A stretch of 57,626 nucleotides of DNA, from positions 1 through 57,626 of the forward strand of contig JACUUN010000005.1 of NCBI GenBank assembly GCA_014859265.1. Reading direction: 5' to 3'. The notes beneath the pieces are model-generated. The model had not been told where the DNA came from, did no database searches, and worked only from the letters and a program-made list of their open reading frames with translations. Shown piece after piece: positions 1 through 8,761 of this stretch (position 1 is the first letter of the stretch; each line of letters begins with the position of its first letter). This DNA is from Coriobacteriia bacterium (GTDB taxonomy: Bacteria > Actinomycetota > Coriobacteriia > Anaerosomatales > SLCP01). The translations under genes and the position numbers were made by a program.

Positions 1-46
1 CTCCGCATGCGCTCTGCTGCGCCCCGTACCCCTCGATCACGGCCTC

Positions 47-511
47 CTAGTCCTGTATGCCGAGGAGGAGCCACGCTCCGGTCAGGCGGTCGAACGCGAG
101 GTCGTACGTGCCGCCGCTCTTGACAACGACGCGCCAGCAGCGCTGGCTCACCCGCACCCCGGCGTCCCACCAGGAGTGCTCGACCGCCCACGTCTGCACT
201 ACCGAGGCGACATCGTAGAGACGGCCCCGCCAGGCGAACGCCGCGGGTGTCCGGCTCGACGCGTCCCACGAGACTGCCACCGCCTCCCCGACCCGGCGAC
301 CGAGAGCTCCGTCGCCGGGACGCCGCAGGTCGGACGCGCGGACGAGCCAGGGAGTCGCGAGCAGGTCGAGTACCACCGGACGGCGTCCCTCGGCGGAATC
401 GAAGAGATCGAGCGGGAGCCCGTCGGGAAGAGAGCGGTACTGCTTGATGGCGGCGTTGCGACCCACGGGAGACCTTCCGACGTCGAGGGGAATCGAGCAT
501 ATCGAACACAT
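47..511 (-). CDS. Small conserved protein resembling the DUF6504 family
   Basis: 154-aa ORF; C-terminal pattern FAWRGRLYDV...WWDAGVRVSQRCWRVVVKSGGTYDLAFDRLTGAWLL resembles DUF6504 proteins. Confidence 0.5.
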   Translation of the reverse strand: MCSICSIPLDVGRSPVGRNAAIKQYRSLPDGLPLDLFDSAEGRRPVVLDLLATPWLVRASDLRRPGDGALGRRVGEAVAVSWDASSRTPAAFAWRGRLYDVASVVQTWAVEHSWWDAGVRVSQRCWRVVVKSGGTYDLAFDRLTGAWLLLGIQD

Positions 512-560
512 GTTCGCTATGCAAGATACGCGTCCCCACCGACAACAACGCCGGAAGACC

Positions 561-2588
561 CTACCCGAGCAGATTCGCGGCGACCGGTATCGCCCGGGCG
601 AACACCGCTCCTACCAGCAGGGCAGTCCCGATCGTGATGGCGACAACGAGTGTCGTTCGCTGTCGACCAAGCACCTTCCCGAGCACAGCGACGGTCGATA
701 TACATGGAACCGCCAGCGTGTTCACGAGTGCGTAGACGAACAGGTCGGTACTGCTCATGAATGCGGTGAGATCGGCTGCCTGCTCCCCCATGCTCGCGAT
801 GGCAAGCGTTGCGAGAAGTTGCAGTGCAAACTCCTTGCGCAGGACGCCGAAGAGCAGCGTGAGACCCGCAACCGACGGCAGACCGAGCAGGCCTACCACG
901 ATGGGATCGAACGGGGTGGTGAGGTTCCACAACCATCCGCTCTCATACAAGCCGCCGAGCACGATGCTTCCCACGATCACAAGCGGTATGACGACCACGA
1001 GGAACTCGAGGAACTGGCCCCATGCCTTGCGCGCCACGATCATGATGTTCGGGCGTCGGAAGGAGAACATCTCCATCACCAGCCCCCGGGTGGTTCCAGG
1101 TACCATCCGCGCCATGACCACGCCCACGGTGGTGGCGACCAGGAGAGTGACCGCATACACGCCGAGCGCAGGGCCGATGCCGATGTAGTGTCCCACTGCT
1201 CCGAGTATCACAGCCGTGCGCGCACTGCACGGCACGAAGGAGACGAGGGTCGCAGCGATGAAGCGCTCACGGTCCGTGGAGAGCACGCGCACGGACAGCA
1301 CCGCCGGCACACTGCAACCCGCTCCGGCAACGAGCGGTATCACGGCCCTGCCGTGTAGACCGAGACGGTGCATCACGTTGTCGGAGAGGAATGCTACGGC
1401 GTTGAGATATCCACTGTCCTCGAGTATTGCGAGCAGGAAGTAGAACGTCAGGATGTAAGGCAGGCCGATTCCCAGAGCCGCCTCGATCCCGGAGTCCAGC
1501 CCCCAGAGCAACGTGCTTCCGAGCACACCATCGCCCGCTACGGCTTCGACCGCGTTCTGGATATGGGGTGACACGAATCGTCCCCACGCGGAAGAGAAGA
1601 GGCCCGCGAGAAACTCCCCGACGAAGAAAAGCAGCAGGAAGATCGACGCCAGTGCCGCGATGAGCATGGGAATGCCCGTCAGCGGCGCCGTTGCCAGACG
1701 CTCCCACGGGATACTCCGGGGAACCTTCGCCTGCGAGATGCACTCGAGCGCAACTTGTGAGGCCAGACGGTGACGCTCCCGATGCAAGACGAAGGAGGGG
1801 CGCCCACCCGAGAGATGACCGAGCGATGACCTCGCCTCGGCCGCAACGCGAAGCAGTCCCGAGTCGCCCTGCTCTTCGAGCGCACCGATCACGTCGGCGC
1901 GGCCTTCGAGAAGCTGCAGCCCGAGCGGGCGTCCCTCAAGACAGAGAGCGGCATTCTCACCCCGCTCGACCGTCGCGACCAGCGGGGCAATCGAGCTCTC
2001 GAACCCGGTCGCATACCTGTGAAGCGGCGTGGGCAGGGGCCTGGGCTCCTCGGCCACCTCGAGCGCTGCGATCATCAGATCGCTGATGCCCTCGCCCGTG
2101 ACCGCGACCGTCTCCACCACGCGGGCGCCCGTTGCGGCCGCCAGGCGCGCCGTGTCGATCCTGAGCCCCGTGCGCTCCGCGACATCGACGAGATTGACTG
2201 CAAGCACCACAGGTAGCCCCAGGTCGAGCACTTCGAACGCCAGGGCAAGGTTCCGGGCCAGGTTGGACGCATCCAGGACGACGATCGTCGCGTCCGGCCG
2301 TAGGTCCAGGAGGGCACGGCGTGTAGTGAGGGAGACCTCGGATGAGTCGTCAAGGCCGTAGGTCCCGGGAAGGTCGATGACGCTGACGACGCTGCCACCG
2401 ATCTCGGTGCGCCCGACATTCACGTCCACGGTCTTGCCGGCGTAGTGAGCGGTGACGACGTCCTGGCCGGTCACGCTGTTGAAGAGCGTGGACTTCCCCA
2501 CGTTCGGACTTCCGGCGAAGGCCAGGAGGAGCGGTGGACGGCCCCCGGGAAAGAGGTGCGACGGTACGGGACCGTGACACGTGGGCAT
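561..2588 (-). CDS. feoB: Ferrous iron transport protein B (FeoB-type GTPase/permease)
   Basis: N-terminal G domain (GSPNVGKSTLFNSVTG, DLPGTYGLD, NLVD) plus gate motif GAGCSVPAVLSVRVL...FVPCSARTAV and C-terminal TM helices. Confidence 0.93.
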   Translation of the reverse strand: MPTCHGPVPSHLFPGGRPPLLLAFAGSPNVGKSTLFNSVTGQDVVTAHYAGKTVDVNVGRTEIGGSVVSVIDLPGTYGLDDSSEVSLTTRRALLDLRPDATIVVLDASNLARNLALAFEVLDLGLPVVLAVNLVDVAERTGLRIDTARLAAATGARVVETVAVTGEGISDLMIAALEVAEEPRPLPTPLHRYATGFESSIAPLVATVERGENAALCLEGRPLGLQLLEGRADVIGALEEQGDSGLLRVAAEARSSLGHLSGGRPSFVLHRERHRLASQVALECISQAKVPRSIPWERLATAPLTGIPMLIAALASIFLLLFFVGEFLAGLFSSAWGRFVSPHIQNAVEAVAGDGVLGSTLLWGLDSGIEAALGIGLPYILTFYFLLAILEDSGYLNAVAFLSDNVMHRLGLHGRAVIPLVAGAGCSVPAVLSVRVLSTDRERFIAATLVSFVPCSARTAVILGAVGHYIGIGPALGVYAVTLLVATTVGVVMARMVPGTTRGLVMEMFSFRRPNIMIVARKAWGQFLEFLVVVIPLVIVGSIVLGGLYESGWLWNLTTPFDPIVVGLLGLPSVAGLTLLFGVLRKEFALQLLATLAIASMGEQAADLTAFMSSTDLFVYALVNTLAVPCISTVAVLGKVLGRQRTTLVVAITIGTALLVGAVFARAIPVAANLLG

Positions 2589-2602
2589 AGGTTGCTGCTC
2601 CG

Positions 2603-3265
2603 TCAGTCGCGGTCTGCGTCTGCAGCCGTCACGAGGATGCGCTCGGCAACCTCACGGCCAAGTGCGTATGTGGTGCCATTCACCTCGATCAGTAAGGGAC
2701 CTTTGAACGGAGAGACCTCGCACACGCGCACCACGGTGCCGGGATACATGCCGAGCGAGCCGAGATACGTCAGCATGGCCTCGTCGTCCTCGGATACCTG
2801 GAGAATCTTCGAGGTCCGACCGCTGTCGATGTCACAGAGCGGCACGCCCTCCACAGGCACTATCTCACCCTCTGCACTGGGTATCGGGTGGCCATGAGGG
2901 CACACCTCCGGATTCTCCAGGTACTCTTCCAGCGCCTCCATGACCCTGGGGGAGAGCGCGTGCTCAAGGCGGCACGCGTCTTCGTGCGCGTCTTCCCAGG
3001 CAAGGCCGAGCACGTCTACGAGAAATCGCTCGGCCAGACGGTGACGCCTCACGATGTCGATCGCAAGGACGCGGCCTTCGTCCGTCAGAACGACCTCGCC
3101 GTCCCGCCGGCTTATAAGGTCGTGTGCTTCGAGACGCTTGAGGGTGGCAGTCACCGTGGGGCCGGAGACCCCCAACGCCTCGGCGATCGGCGTAGGCCGC
3201 ACGGGGCCACGCTCGGAGAGCTTGTAGATCGTCTCGAGGTACTCTTCAAGGGTCGCGGAAGGCAT
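2603..3265 (-). CDS. DtxR/IdeR/MntR-family metal-dependent repressor with C-terminal FeoA/SH3-like domain; start moved to MPSATLEEYLETIYKL
   Basis: wHTH (LEEYLETIYKLSERGPVRPTPIAEALGVSGPTVTATLKRLE), dimerisation region, C-terminal LGMYPGTVVRVCEVSPFKGPLLIEVNGTTYALGREVAERILV. Confidence 0.92.
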   Translation of the reverse strand: MPSATLEEYLETIYKLSERGPVRPTPIAEALGVSGPTVTATLKRLEAHDLISRRDGEVVLTDEGRVLAIDIVRRHRLAERFLVDVLGLAWEDAHEDACRLEHALSPRVMEALEEYLENPEVCPHGHPIPSAEGEIVPVEGVPLCDIDSGRTSKILQVSEDDEAMLTYLGSLGMYPGTVVRVCEVSPFKGPLLIEVNGTTYALGREVAERILVTAADADRD

Positions 3266-3311
3266 CGGCCCACCTCCATCGGCGCAGCAAGATGCGGGTG
3301 TGATACTCGTC

Positions 3312-3325
3312 TTAGAGTACCCTAA
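3312..3325 (-). promoter_or_regulatory. Candidate DtxR-type operator TTAGAGTACCCTAA overlapping the -10 of the dtxR-feoB operon
   Basis: 12/14 palindromic TTAG-N6-CTAA; overlaps -10-like TACTCT (3314-3319) with -35-like TTGTGA (3337-3342) at 17-bp spacing. Confidence 0.5.
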
Positions 3326-3727
3326 CCAGGGTCCTGTCACAAGACGATGTAGGGCTATGCGCCTACATGACGTTGTCCACTGCCATACCGCCGTTCTGAC
3401 ACCATATGTGACCGTTTGTCCCGGCCAACAGCCCGTCTGTCATGTACTTGTGATTTCTCCCAAAACGGCCTTGACGCTCCCGGAGGGTGGCTGTAACGTT
3501 GCAGCTGTCCCGAGAAGTCGGACCTGGCGAGCATCGAAACGTTGCGTACCAGTAGCCGCCGGCGGGGAAACGTGAGAGTGGGCATAACGCGAGTTGGCCC
3601 GGTCGAGCGGGACTCCAATGGAGGGAAATGGGAAGCAGCGGAGTATGGTGCCACGCGGACGAGGTTTCTCGGGACACTTCTATGTCCGCTCCCTTTCCCC
3701 GGTCGGCACGACCGGCCCCGGAGCCAT

Positions 3728-4093
3728 CTACCCCCGGTAGACGATTCTCGCGATCGGTGACTCCCACACGGCTACCTCGGCGACCGTGACCTCATCGCCG
3801 ACCCTCTCCTCGAGCTCCTCGAACACGATGCGCGCGAGGTTCTCAGCCGTCGGGTTGATCGAATCGAACGGAGGCACCTCGTTCAGGAACCCGTGATCGT
3901 AGCGGTCGAGGACGGCCGCCAGATCCTCCTTGAGGCGCTTGAAGTCGTAGACGATCCCCACCGCGTCGAGGTGCTCCCCGTGGACCGTGACCTCGACATC
4001 CCACGTGTGACCGTGTAGTTCGCGGCATTCTCCCGGATACCCGTGCAAAGCGTGGGCGGCATCGAAGTGGCCTTTCACCGTCAACTCGTACAC
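3728..4093 (-). CDS. queD: 6-carboxytetrahydropterin synthase / 6-pyruvoyl tetrahydropterin synthase family (QueD); GTG start
   Basis: FDAAHAL, CRELHGHTWDVEVTVHG, YDFKRLK...LDRYDHGFLNE, PTAENLARIV motifs. Confidence 0.88.
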   Translation of the reverse strand: MYELTVKGHFDAAHALHGYPGECRELHGHTWDVEVTVHGEHLDAVGIVYDFKRLKEDLAAVLDRYDHGFLNEVPPFDSINPTAENLARIVFEELEERVGDEVTVAEVAVWESPIARIVYRG

Positions 4094-4104
4094 TGCCGAC
4101 CTCC

Positions 4105-4581
4105 TCAGAAGAGCGTCCCCTGACCTTCCTCGTCCTCGCACGCTTCGATGGCGTCTCCAACGGATCTCCGTTCGTCCATGGCTTCGTTGGCAAGTCTGTC
4201 CGCCTCCGTGTTCTCCTCACGGGGCACATGGACGAAACTGACGTGGTCGAAGCGACCCATCAGCGCCTTGGCCCGGGCGAACGGCTCTTTTAGCCCGTCG
4301 TTCTTCACGCGGTAGCGGCCGGTCATCTGGCGTACGATGAGCTCGCTGTCCATGCGGACCTCGAGACTCCTGCAGCCGTGAGAGGCCGCGCTGCTCAGAC
4401 CGCGAATCAGCCCATCGTACTCCGCACGATTGTTCGTCGCCTCGCCGATGAAGTACCCTGCGGCGCACACGGCTGCTCCCGAGCCGTCCCTCAACACGAA
4501 TCCCGAGCCTGCGGGCCCTGGATTGCCGCGTGAGCCGCCGTCAGTGTAGAGCACCCAGTGCGCGGGGCTACTCAACTGCAT
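4105..4581 (-). CDS. rnhA: Ribonuclease HI family protein; start trimmed to MQLSSPAHW
   Basis: YTDGGSRGNPGPAGSGFVL, NNRAEYDGLI, MDSELIVRQMTGRYRVKN, HVPREENTEADRLANEAMD. Confidence 0.9.
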   Translation of the reverse strand: MQLSSPAHWVLYTDGGSRGNPGPAGSGFVLRDGSGAAVCAAGYFIGEATNNRAEYDGLIRGLSSAASHGCRSLEVRMDSELIVRQMTGRYRVKNDGLKEPFARAKALMGRFDHVSFVHVPREENTEADRLANEAMDERRSVGDAIEACEDEEGQGTLF

Positions 4582-5296
4582 CGGCTCCCCGAACCACGAG
4601 CAGACGCCTACAGTTCGGGCAGAGCCCGATGTCAGGGCCTTCGCGCAACTCCCTGAGACGCTCTGCCGGCAGCTCGACCCGGCATGCCGAGCAGGCCACC
4701 TCGAGCAGCTTCGCCGCCCCGATACCGCCCTTCGCTGCGGCGGTTGTCTCGTAGCGTGCGAGCAGGTCGTCACCGAGTGATGCAGCCAATTCCGCCCTCT
4801 GTGTCTTGTGGCTGTCGAGGGACGCCTGCATCTCTCCGCCCTTAGCCCGGTACTCTGTAATGAGTTGATTCTCGCGCGCAGAGAGACGCTCTAGAGCCAT
4901 CTCAACCTTCGCCACCTGCTCCCGTGCCTTCTCAAGTCGCTCCATGAGCGTAATGGTGTCGTTATCGAGCTTGTCCTCGCGCCGCTTGAGCGCATCCATC
5001 TCGCGCGATAGGTTGTGCACCTCTTTGGGGTTGGTCACCTGCCCGCTATCGAGGGTCTTCTGAACGCCGACGATCTTCTCGTCAACGGTTGCGACCTCGT
5101 CGGTGTTCGCGGTGATGGCGCGCTCGAGACGGTGGACGAGCTCCTCGGTCTTCCCCTTGAGCTGCCGTACCTCATCGGCCTTGTGGCGCGTCTCGAGAAT
5201 CGCGCGCTTCTCGGGGAGTTCATCGAGGAGCTTGGCCGCTCGCCGTATCTCCAGATCACACGTCTGCAGAGCGAACAGTGCGGCGGGTACGTCCAT
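4568..5296 (-). CDS. C4-type zinc-ribbon coiled-coil protein (DUF164/CT398-like)
   Basis: Long coiled coil with C-terminal CSACRVELPAE...GLCPNCRRLLV; located next to a Nif3-like gene. Confidence 0.85.
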   Translation of the reverse strand: MDVPAALFALQTCDLEIRRAAKLLDELPEKRAILETRHKADEVRQLKGKTEELVHRLERAITANTDEVATVDEKIVGVQKTLDSGQVTNPKEVHNLSREMDALKRREDKLDNDTITLMERLEKAREQVAKVEMALERLSARENQLITEYRAKGGEMQASLDSHKTQRAELAASLGDDLLARYETTAAAKGGIGAAKLLEVACSACRVELPAERLRELREGPDIGLCPNCRRLLVVRGADAVE

Positions 5297-6402
5297 CAGT
5301 CACTCCTTTGTGGGGTCCACCAGCCGACGACAGGCGGGTCGACCAGTACCGATCCGGCATCCAGACCTGGAGCGAGTGCCACCGCCTCAGCGAGAACTGG
5401 GACGAGCGGCCACTCCGAGACGTCATGCCCGATCTCGACGATACACAGGCCCGCAGCGGCCGCAGCCTGCGCGTCATGATAGCGCACCTCTCCTGCCACA
5501 AGGACATCGACGCCGGCACGAAGCGCGGCCGGTACGAGTGACCCGGCGGAACCCGTTGCGGTAGCAACGGTAGCAACGGTGACGTCCTCGGAGCCCCATA
5601 TCCTCGGCGTCACTCCGAACAAATCAGAGACGCGGGACACGAAAGCGGCAAGGGAGACGGGCTCGGGCAGCTCGCACACACGCCCCATCCGGGCATCGCC
5701 ACGCGCTATGGTCACCTCCGCAACCGTGATGAGCGGCTCTTCGTACGGGTGATTCTCGCGTGCCGCAGATACGGCAGCACCTGCCAGCTGACGCGGCGCG
5801 ACCATCTCGAGTCGGGACTCCTCCGCCGAGCTCATGCTTTCTACGACACCGGTGTAGGGAGCAGTCTCGCCGGATGGCGTGAAGGTGCCCGTCCCCGGCG
5901 TCGCGAACGAACAGCCGCGGTAGTCTCCGATGCGTCCCGCTCCCGCGCGCGCCATCGCATCCGCCACGGCACGCTCGTGTGAGGAGGGTACGAAGACAGT
6001 GACGAGCGACATCGGCAGCAACGCATCCTCGAGCGGCCGACCGGGGTCGAGCCCGAGCACGCGTGGGAGTGCGGCCGCCCCGTCAGGGGCACGGTCGAGG
6101 TTCGTATGGGCCGCAACAAGCGCGATTCCCGCGCTCAACGCCGGGAAGGACACCCCGGCCGCTGCCGGAGTCAAATGGGCCGGGGGCTCCAGAAAGGGCG
6201 GATGGTGGGTGACGAGCACCTGCGCACCCGCCTGGCGCGCCCGTTTCAGTGCATCGCGGGTTGGGTCCAAAGAGACCAGTACCCGCGAGACCGGCGCGTC
6301 GGGATCGCCAGCAATCAGCCCGACCCGATCCCAGAGCTCGGCCCACTCAGGGGGGAACGCAGCGTGAATCGCCTCTACGACACCGGCTACACTCGTGCTC
6401 AC
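5296..6402 (-). CDS. Nif3-like dinuclear metal centre hexameric protein
   Basis: EAIHAAFPPEWAELWDRVGLIAGDPDAPVSRVLVSLDPT, VTHHPPFLEP, AHTNLDRAPDG, EIGHDVSEWPLVPVL. Confidence 0.9.
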   Translation of the reverse strand: MSTSVAGVVEAIHAAFPPEWAELWDRVGLIAGDPDAPVSRVLVSLDPTRDALKRARQAGAQVLVTHHPPFLEPPAHLTPAAAGVSFPALSAGIALVAAHTNLDRAPDGAAALPRVLGLDPGRPLEDALLPMSLVTVFVPSSHERAVADAMARAGAGRIGDYRGCSFATPGTGTFTPSGETAPYTGVVESMSSAEESRLEMVAPRQLAGAAVSAARENHPYEEPLITVAEVTIARGDARMGRVCELPEPVSLAAFVSRVSDLFGVTPRIWGSEDVTVATVATATGSAGSLVPAALRAGVDVLVAGEVRYHDAQAAAAAGLCIVEIGHDVSEWPLVPVLAEAVALAPGLDAGSVLVDPPVVGWWTPQRSD

Positions 6403-7196
6403 AGCGGCACCTCCCGCATCTCCCGGGCCTCGAAGTAGACGATGCTCTCATACCCAGCCCGTGCCACTGCGGCACGGACCTCCCCGAGCCCGCTGCCGAC
6501 CTCCTCAGGCGTGTGAGCATCGGATGCCGTCGTGACCGGCACGCCTGCGCGCCGAAACGCGGCGAGCAAGTCATCGGAGGGATAGATCTCACGGCACGGC
6601 TTCCTCAGACCGGCCGAGGAGACCTCGACCGCCACGCCGGCGTCGGCCATCGCTGCCGCAACGTCATCGTAGAGCGAAATCAGATCCCCGGGCGGCACGT
6701 GGCCGAACTTCTTCACGAGATCGGGATGGGCCATCACGTCGAACAGCCCGCTCGAAGCGGCTTGCGTGAACACCTCGAAGTACTCGTCCCACGCGCCTGC
6801 GACATCCCTCAGGGACCACTCATCGATCAGCCGCGGGTCGTCGAAAGCCCAATCCCCGAGGAAGTGCACGGATCCGAGAACAACGTCGAACGGGTAGGCG
6901 GCGATCGCCCGTGCGGTCTGCGCCCGGTACGGTGGCACCCAGTCTGCCTCTATGCCGAGCAGTACCCGGGGCGGTCCGCCCGTGGCTGCGGACTTGCGAA
7001 CGTCCGCCACATACTCTGCAAGTTCCCCTGGGCGCATGGCATACTCGCCATCCGGGTCGTAGCCGTCTGGGAGGGCGAGATGGTCAGTGAACGCGATAAC
7101 TTCAAGGCCCGCCTGCCGTGCGGCAGCGACGTACTCCGACGGTCGGCCGGCGGCATGACCGCAGCGTGCGGTGTGAATGTGCAGATCGATCATCAT
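6399..7196 (-). CDS. PHP-domain histidinol-phosphatase-like phosphoesterase
   Basis: DLHIHTARCGHA, FTDHLALP, GIEADWVPPY, GSVHFLG, DAHTPEEVG. Confidence 0.88.
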   Translation of the reverse strand: MMIDLHIHTARCGHAAGRPSEYVAAARQAGLEVIAFTDHLALPDGYDPDGEYAMRPGELAEYVADVRKSAATGGPPRVLLGIEADWVPPYRAQTARAIAAYPFDVVLGSVHFLGDWAFDDPRLIDEWSLRDVAGAWDEYFEVFTQAASSGLFDVMAHPDLVKKFGHVPPGDLISLYDDVAAAMADAGVAVEVSSAGLRKPCREIYPSDDLLAAFRRAGVPVTTASDAHTPEEVGSGLGEVRAAVARAGYESIVYFEAREMREVPL

Positions 7197-8236
7197 CGTG
7201 TCGCTCCCACCACTCCCCCGCCCACTACACGGTCACCCACGTAGCATACGACAGCCTGGCCGCAGGCGACCCCACCGGCAGGGCTATCGAGCTCGACCGT
7301 TAGCCTCCCGCCCGACCAGCGTGCCTGTGCGGGCACGGACGTGGCACGATACCTGATCACAGCCTCAATGCGCTCGTGTCCTTCTGGACGCCAGACAGCG
7401 TCCTCGAGTTCGATCGTCGTGATCGGAGCTGGAGTGCCGTGGCACACGACGACGATGTTCTCATCGGCTCTGATCCTCGCGACGTACCAGGGTCCTCCGG
7501 AAAGCCCCAACCCCTTGCGCTGGCCGATGGTGTAGCGGGCGATTCCGTCGTGAGTGCCGACGTGTATCCCCTTCTCATCGACGATCGGACCTGATTCACC
7601 TGCCACAGGCGCCCTATTGACCACGAACGAGCCGACATCGTCCGGGATGAAGCATATCTCCTGGCTCTCGGGGCGCTCTGCCGTCGGGAGACCGAGCGCG
7701 CGCGCCTCCTCGCGAACCTCTGCCTTGGTTACGTCACCCAGCGGGAAGCACACGAAGCGAATCGCGGGTTCGTCGAGCCGGTAAAGGAAGTACGACTGGT
7801 CCTTCGAGACGTCGCGCCCGCGGTGAAGCCAGAGCGAGCCGGTCTCATCGGCCACGATCCGGGCGTAGTGACCGCTCGCCAGCGAATCGGCGCCGTGCGT
7901 GCGGGCACGTGCCAGCAGGATGGCGAACTTGACCCGGTCGTTGCACGCGATGCAGGGATTGGGCGTCCGGCCGGCGGCGTACTCGCGCACGAACGGCGCA
8001 ACGACCTCGCTCTCGAACACGTCGCGCATGTTGAGCGTGTAGTGCTCGATGCCGAGATGGTCGCAGACGCGGCGAGCTGCCCGAACAGCATCGGTCGAGC
8101 AGCACCTACCGGGATCCTCCCCCTCCGGGAGCACCTGCATGGTGACCCCGGTGACACTGTGACCCTGACGAACGAGACGGGCGGCAGCGACCGAGGAGTC
8201 CACACCGCCGCTCATCGCCACCCATAGGGATGCCAC
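7193..8236 (-). CDS. mnmA: tRNA-specific 2-thiouridylase MnmA
   Basis: AMSGGVDSSVAAARLV, NPCIACNDRVKF, GHYARIV, KDQSYFLYRL, SQEICFIPD, YTIGQRKGLGLSGGPWYV. Confidence 0.96.
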   Translation of the reverse strand: MASLWVAMSGGVDSSVAAARLVRQGHSVTGVTMQVLPEGEDPGRCCSTDAVRAARRVCDHLGIEHYTLNMRDVFESEVVAPFVREYAAGRTPNPCIACNDRVKFAILLARARTHGADSLASGHYARIVADETGSLWLHRGRDVSKDQSYFLYRLDEPAIRFVCFPLGDVTKAEVREEARALGLPTAERPESQEICFIPDDVGSFVVNRAPVAGESGPIVDEKGIHVGTHDGIARYTIGQRKGLGLSGGPWYVARIRADENIVVVCHGTPAPITTIELEDAVWRPEGHERIEAVIRYRATSVPAQARWSGGRLTVELDSPAGGVACGQAVVCYVGDRVVGGGVVGATR

Positions 8237-8245
8237 GGGAGTACG

Positions 8246-8713
8246 CTACTCCTCCGGGATGTCGCACGCGTCGTCATGCTCCTCGGCGTGCGGATCGAAG
8301 TCAGGATCGTCGTGCGCGATCGTGCCAGCGGCGATCGGATCGCGCCCGTGACTGACGAGGTAGTCGTCAACGGCTTTCTTCAGCCCATCGGTGGCGAGCA
8401 CGCTGCAGTGCATCTTGGCCGGAGGCAGCCCGCCGAGCTCATCGGCAACCTGCTTCTTCGTAATTGATACCGCCTCCTCGAGGGACATGCCCCGCGCCAT
8501 TTCGGTCACGATGGAACTCGTCGCAATCGCGGCTCCGCACCCCAGGGTCTGGAAACGGATGTCGTCGATCTTGTCGTCGGCAACCTTAATCGAGATTCTC
8601 ATGACATCACCGCAGACCGGGTTGCCGACCTCGCCGATGCCGTCAGCGTCATCGAGGACCCCGACGTTGCGCGGGTTGTTGAAGTGGTCCATGACTTTGT
8701 CGCTGTAGAGCAC
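8246..8713 (-). CDS. nifU: NifU/IscU-type Fe-S scaffold with acidic His/Cys C-terminal tail
   Basis: MLYSDKVMDHFNNPRNVG, GNPVCGDVMRI, FQTLGCGAAIATSS, KMHCSVLA. Confidence 0.94.
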   Translation of the reverse strand: MLYSDKVMDHFNNPRNVGVLDDADGIGEVGNPVCGDVMRISIKVADDKIDDIRFQTLGCGAAIATSSIVTEMARGMSLEEAVSITKKQVADELGGLPPAKMHCSVLATDGLKKAVDDYLVSHGRDPIAAGTIAHDDPDFDPHAEEHDDACDIPEE

Positions 8714-8761
8714 GGAACGTCCCTTCCTCGTATGCGGGCATCGCGCCCCGGTACCGGACAG

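Noticed and set aside
3363-3767. 134-aa and overlapping ORFs in the queD-dtxR gap
   Set aside because: No recognisable domain and several overlapping frames open due to GC content; treated as non-coding
6249-7244. Long plus-strand ORFs antisense to housekeeping genes (e.g. 6249..7244, 9011..10318, 25681..27309, 43377..44768, 48711..49907, 52097..53470)
   Set aside because: Typical high-GC shadow ORFs opposite well-supported minus-strand genes; no domain-like sequence
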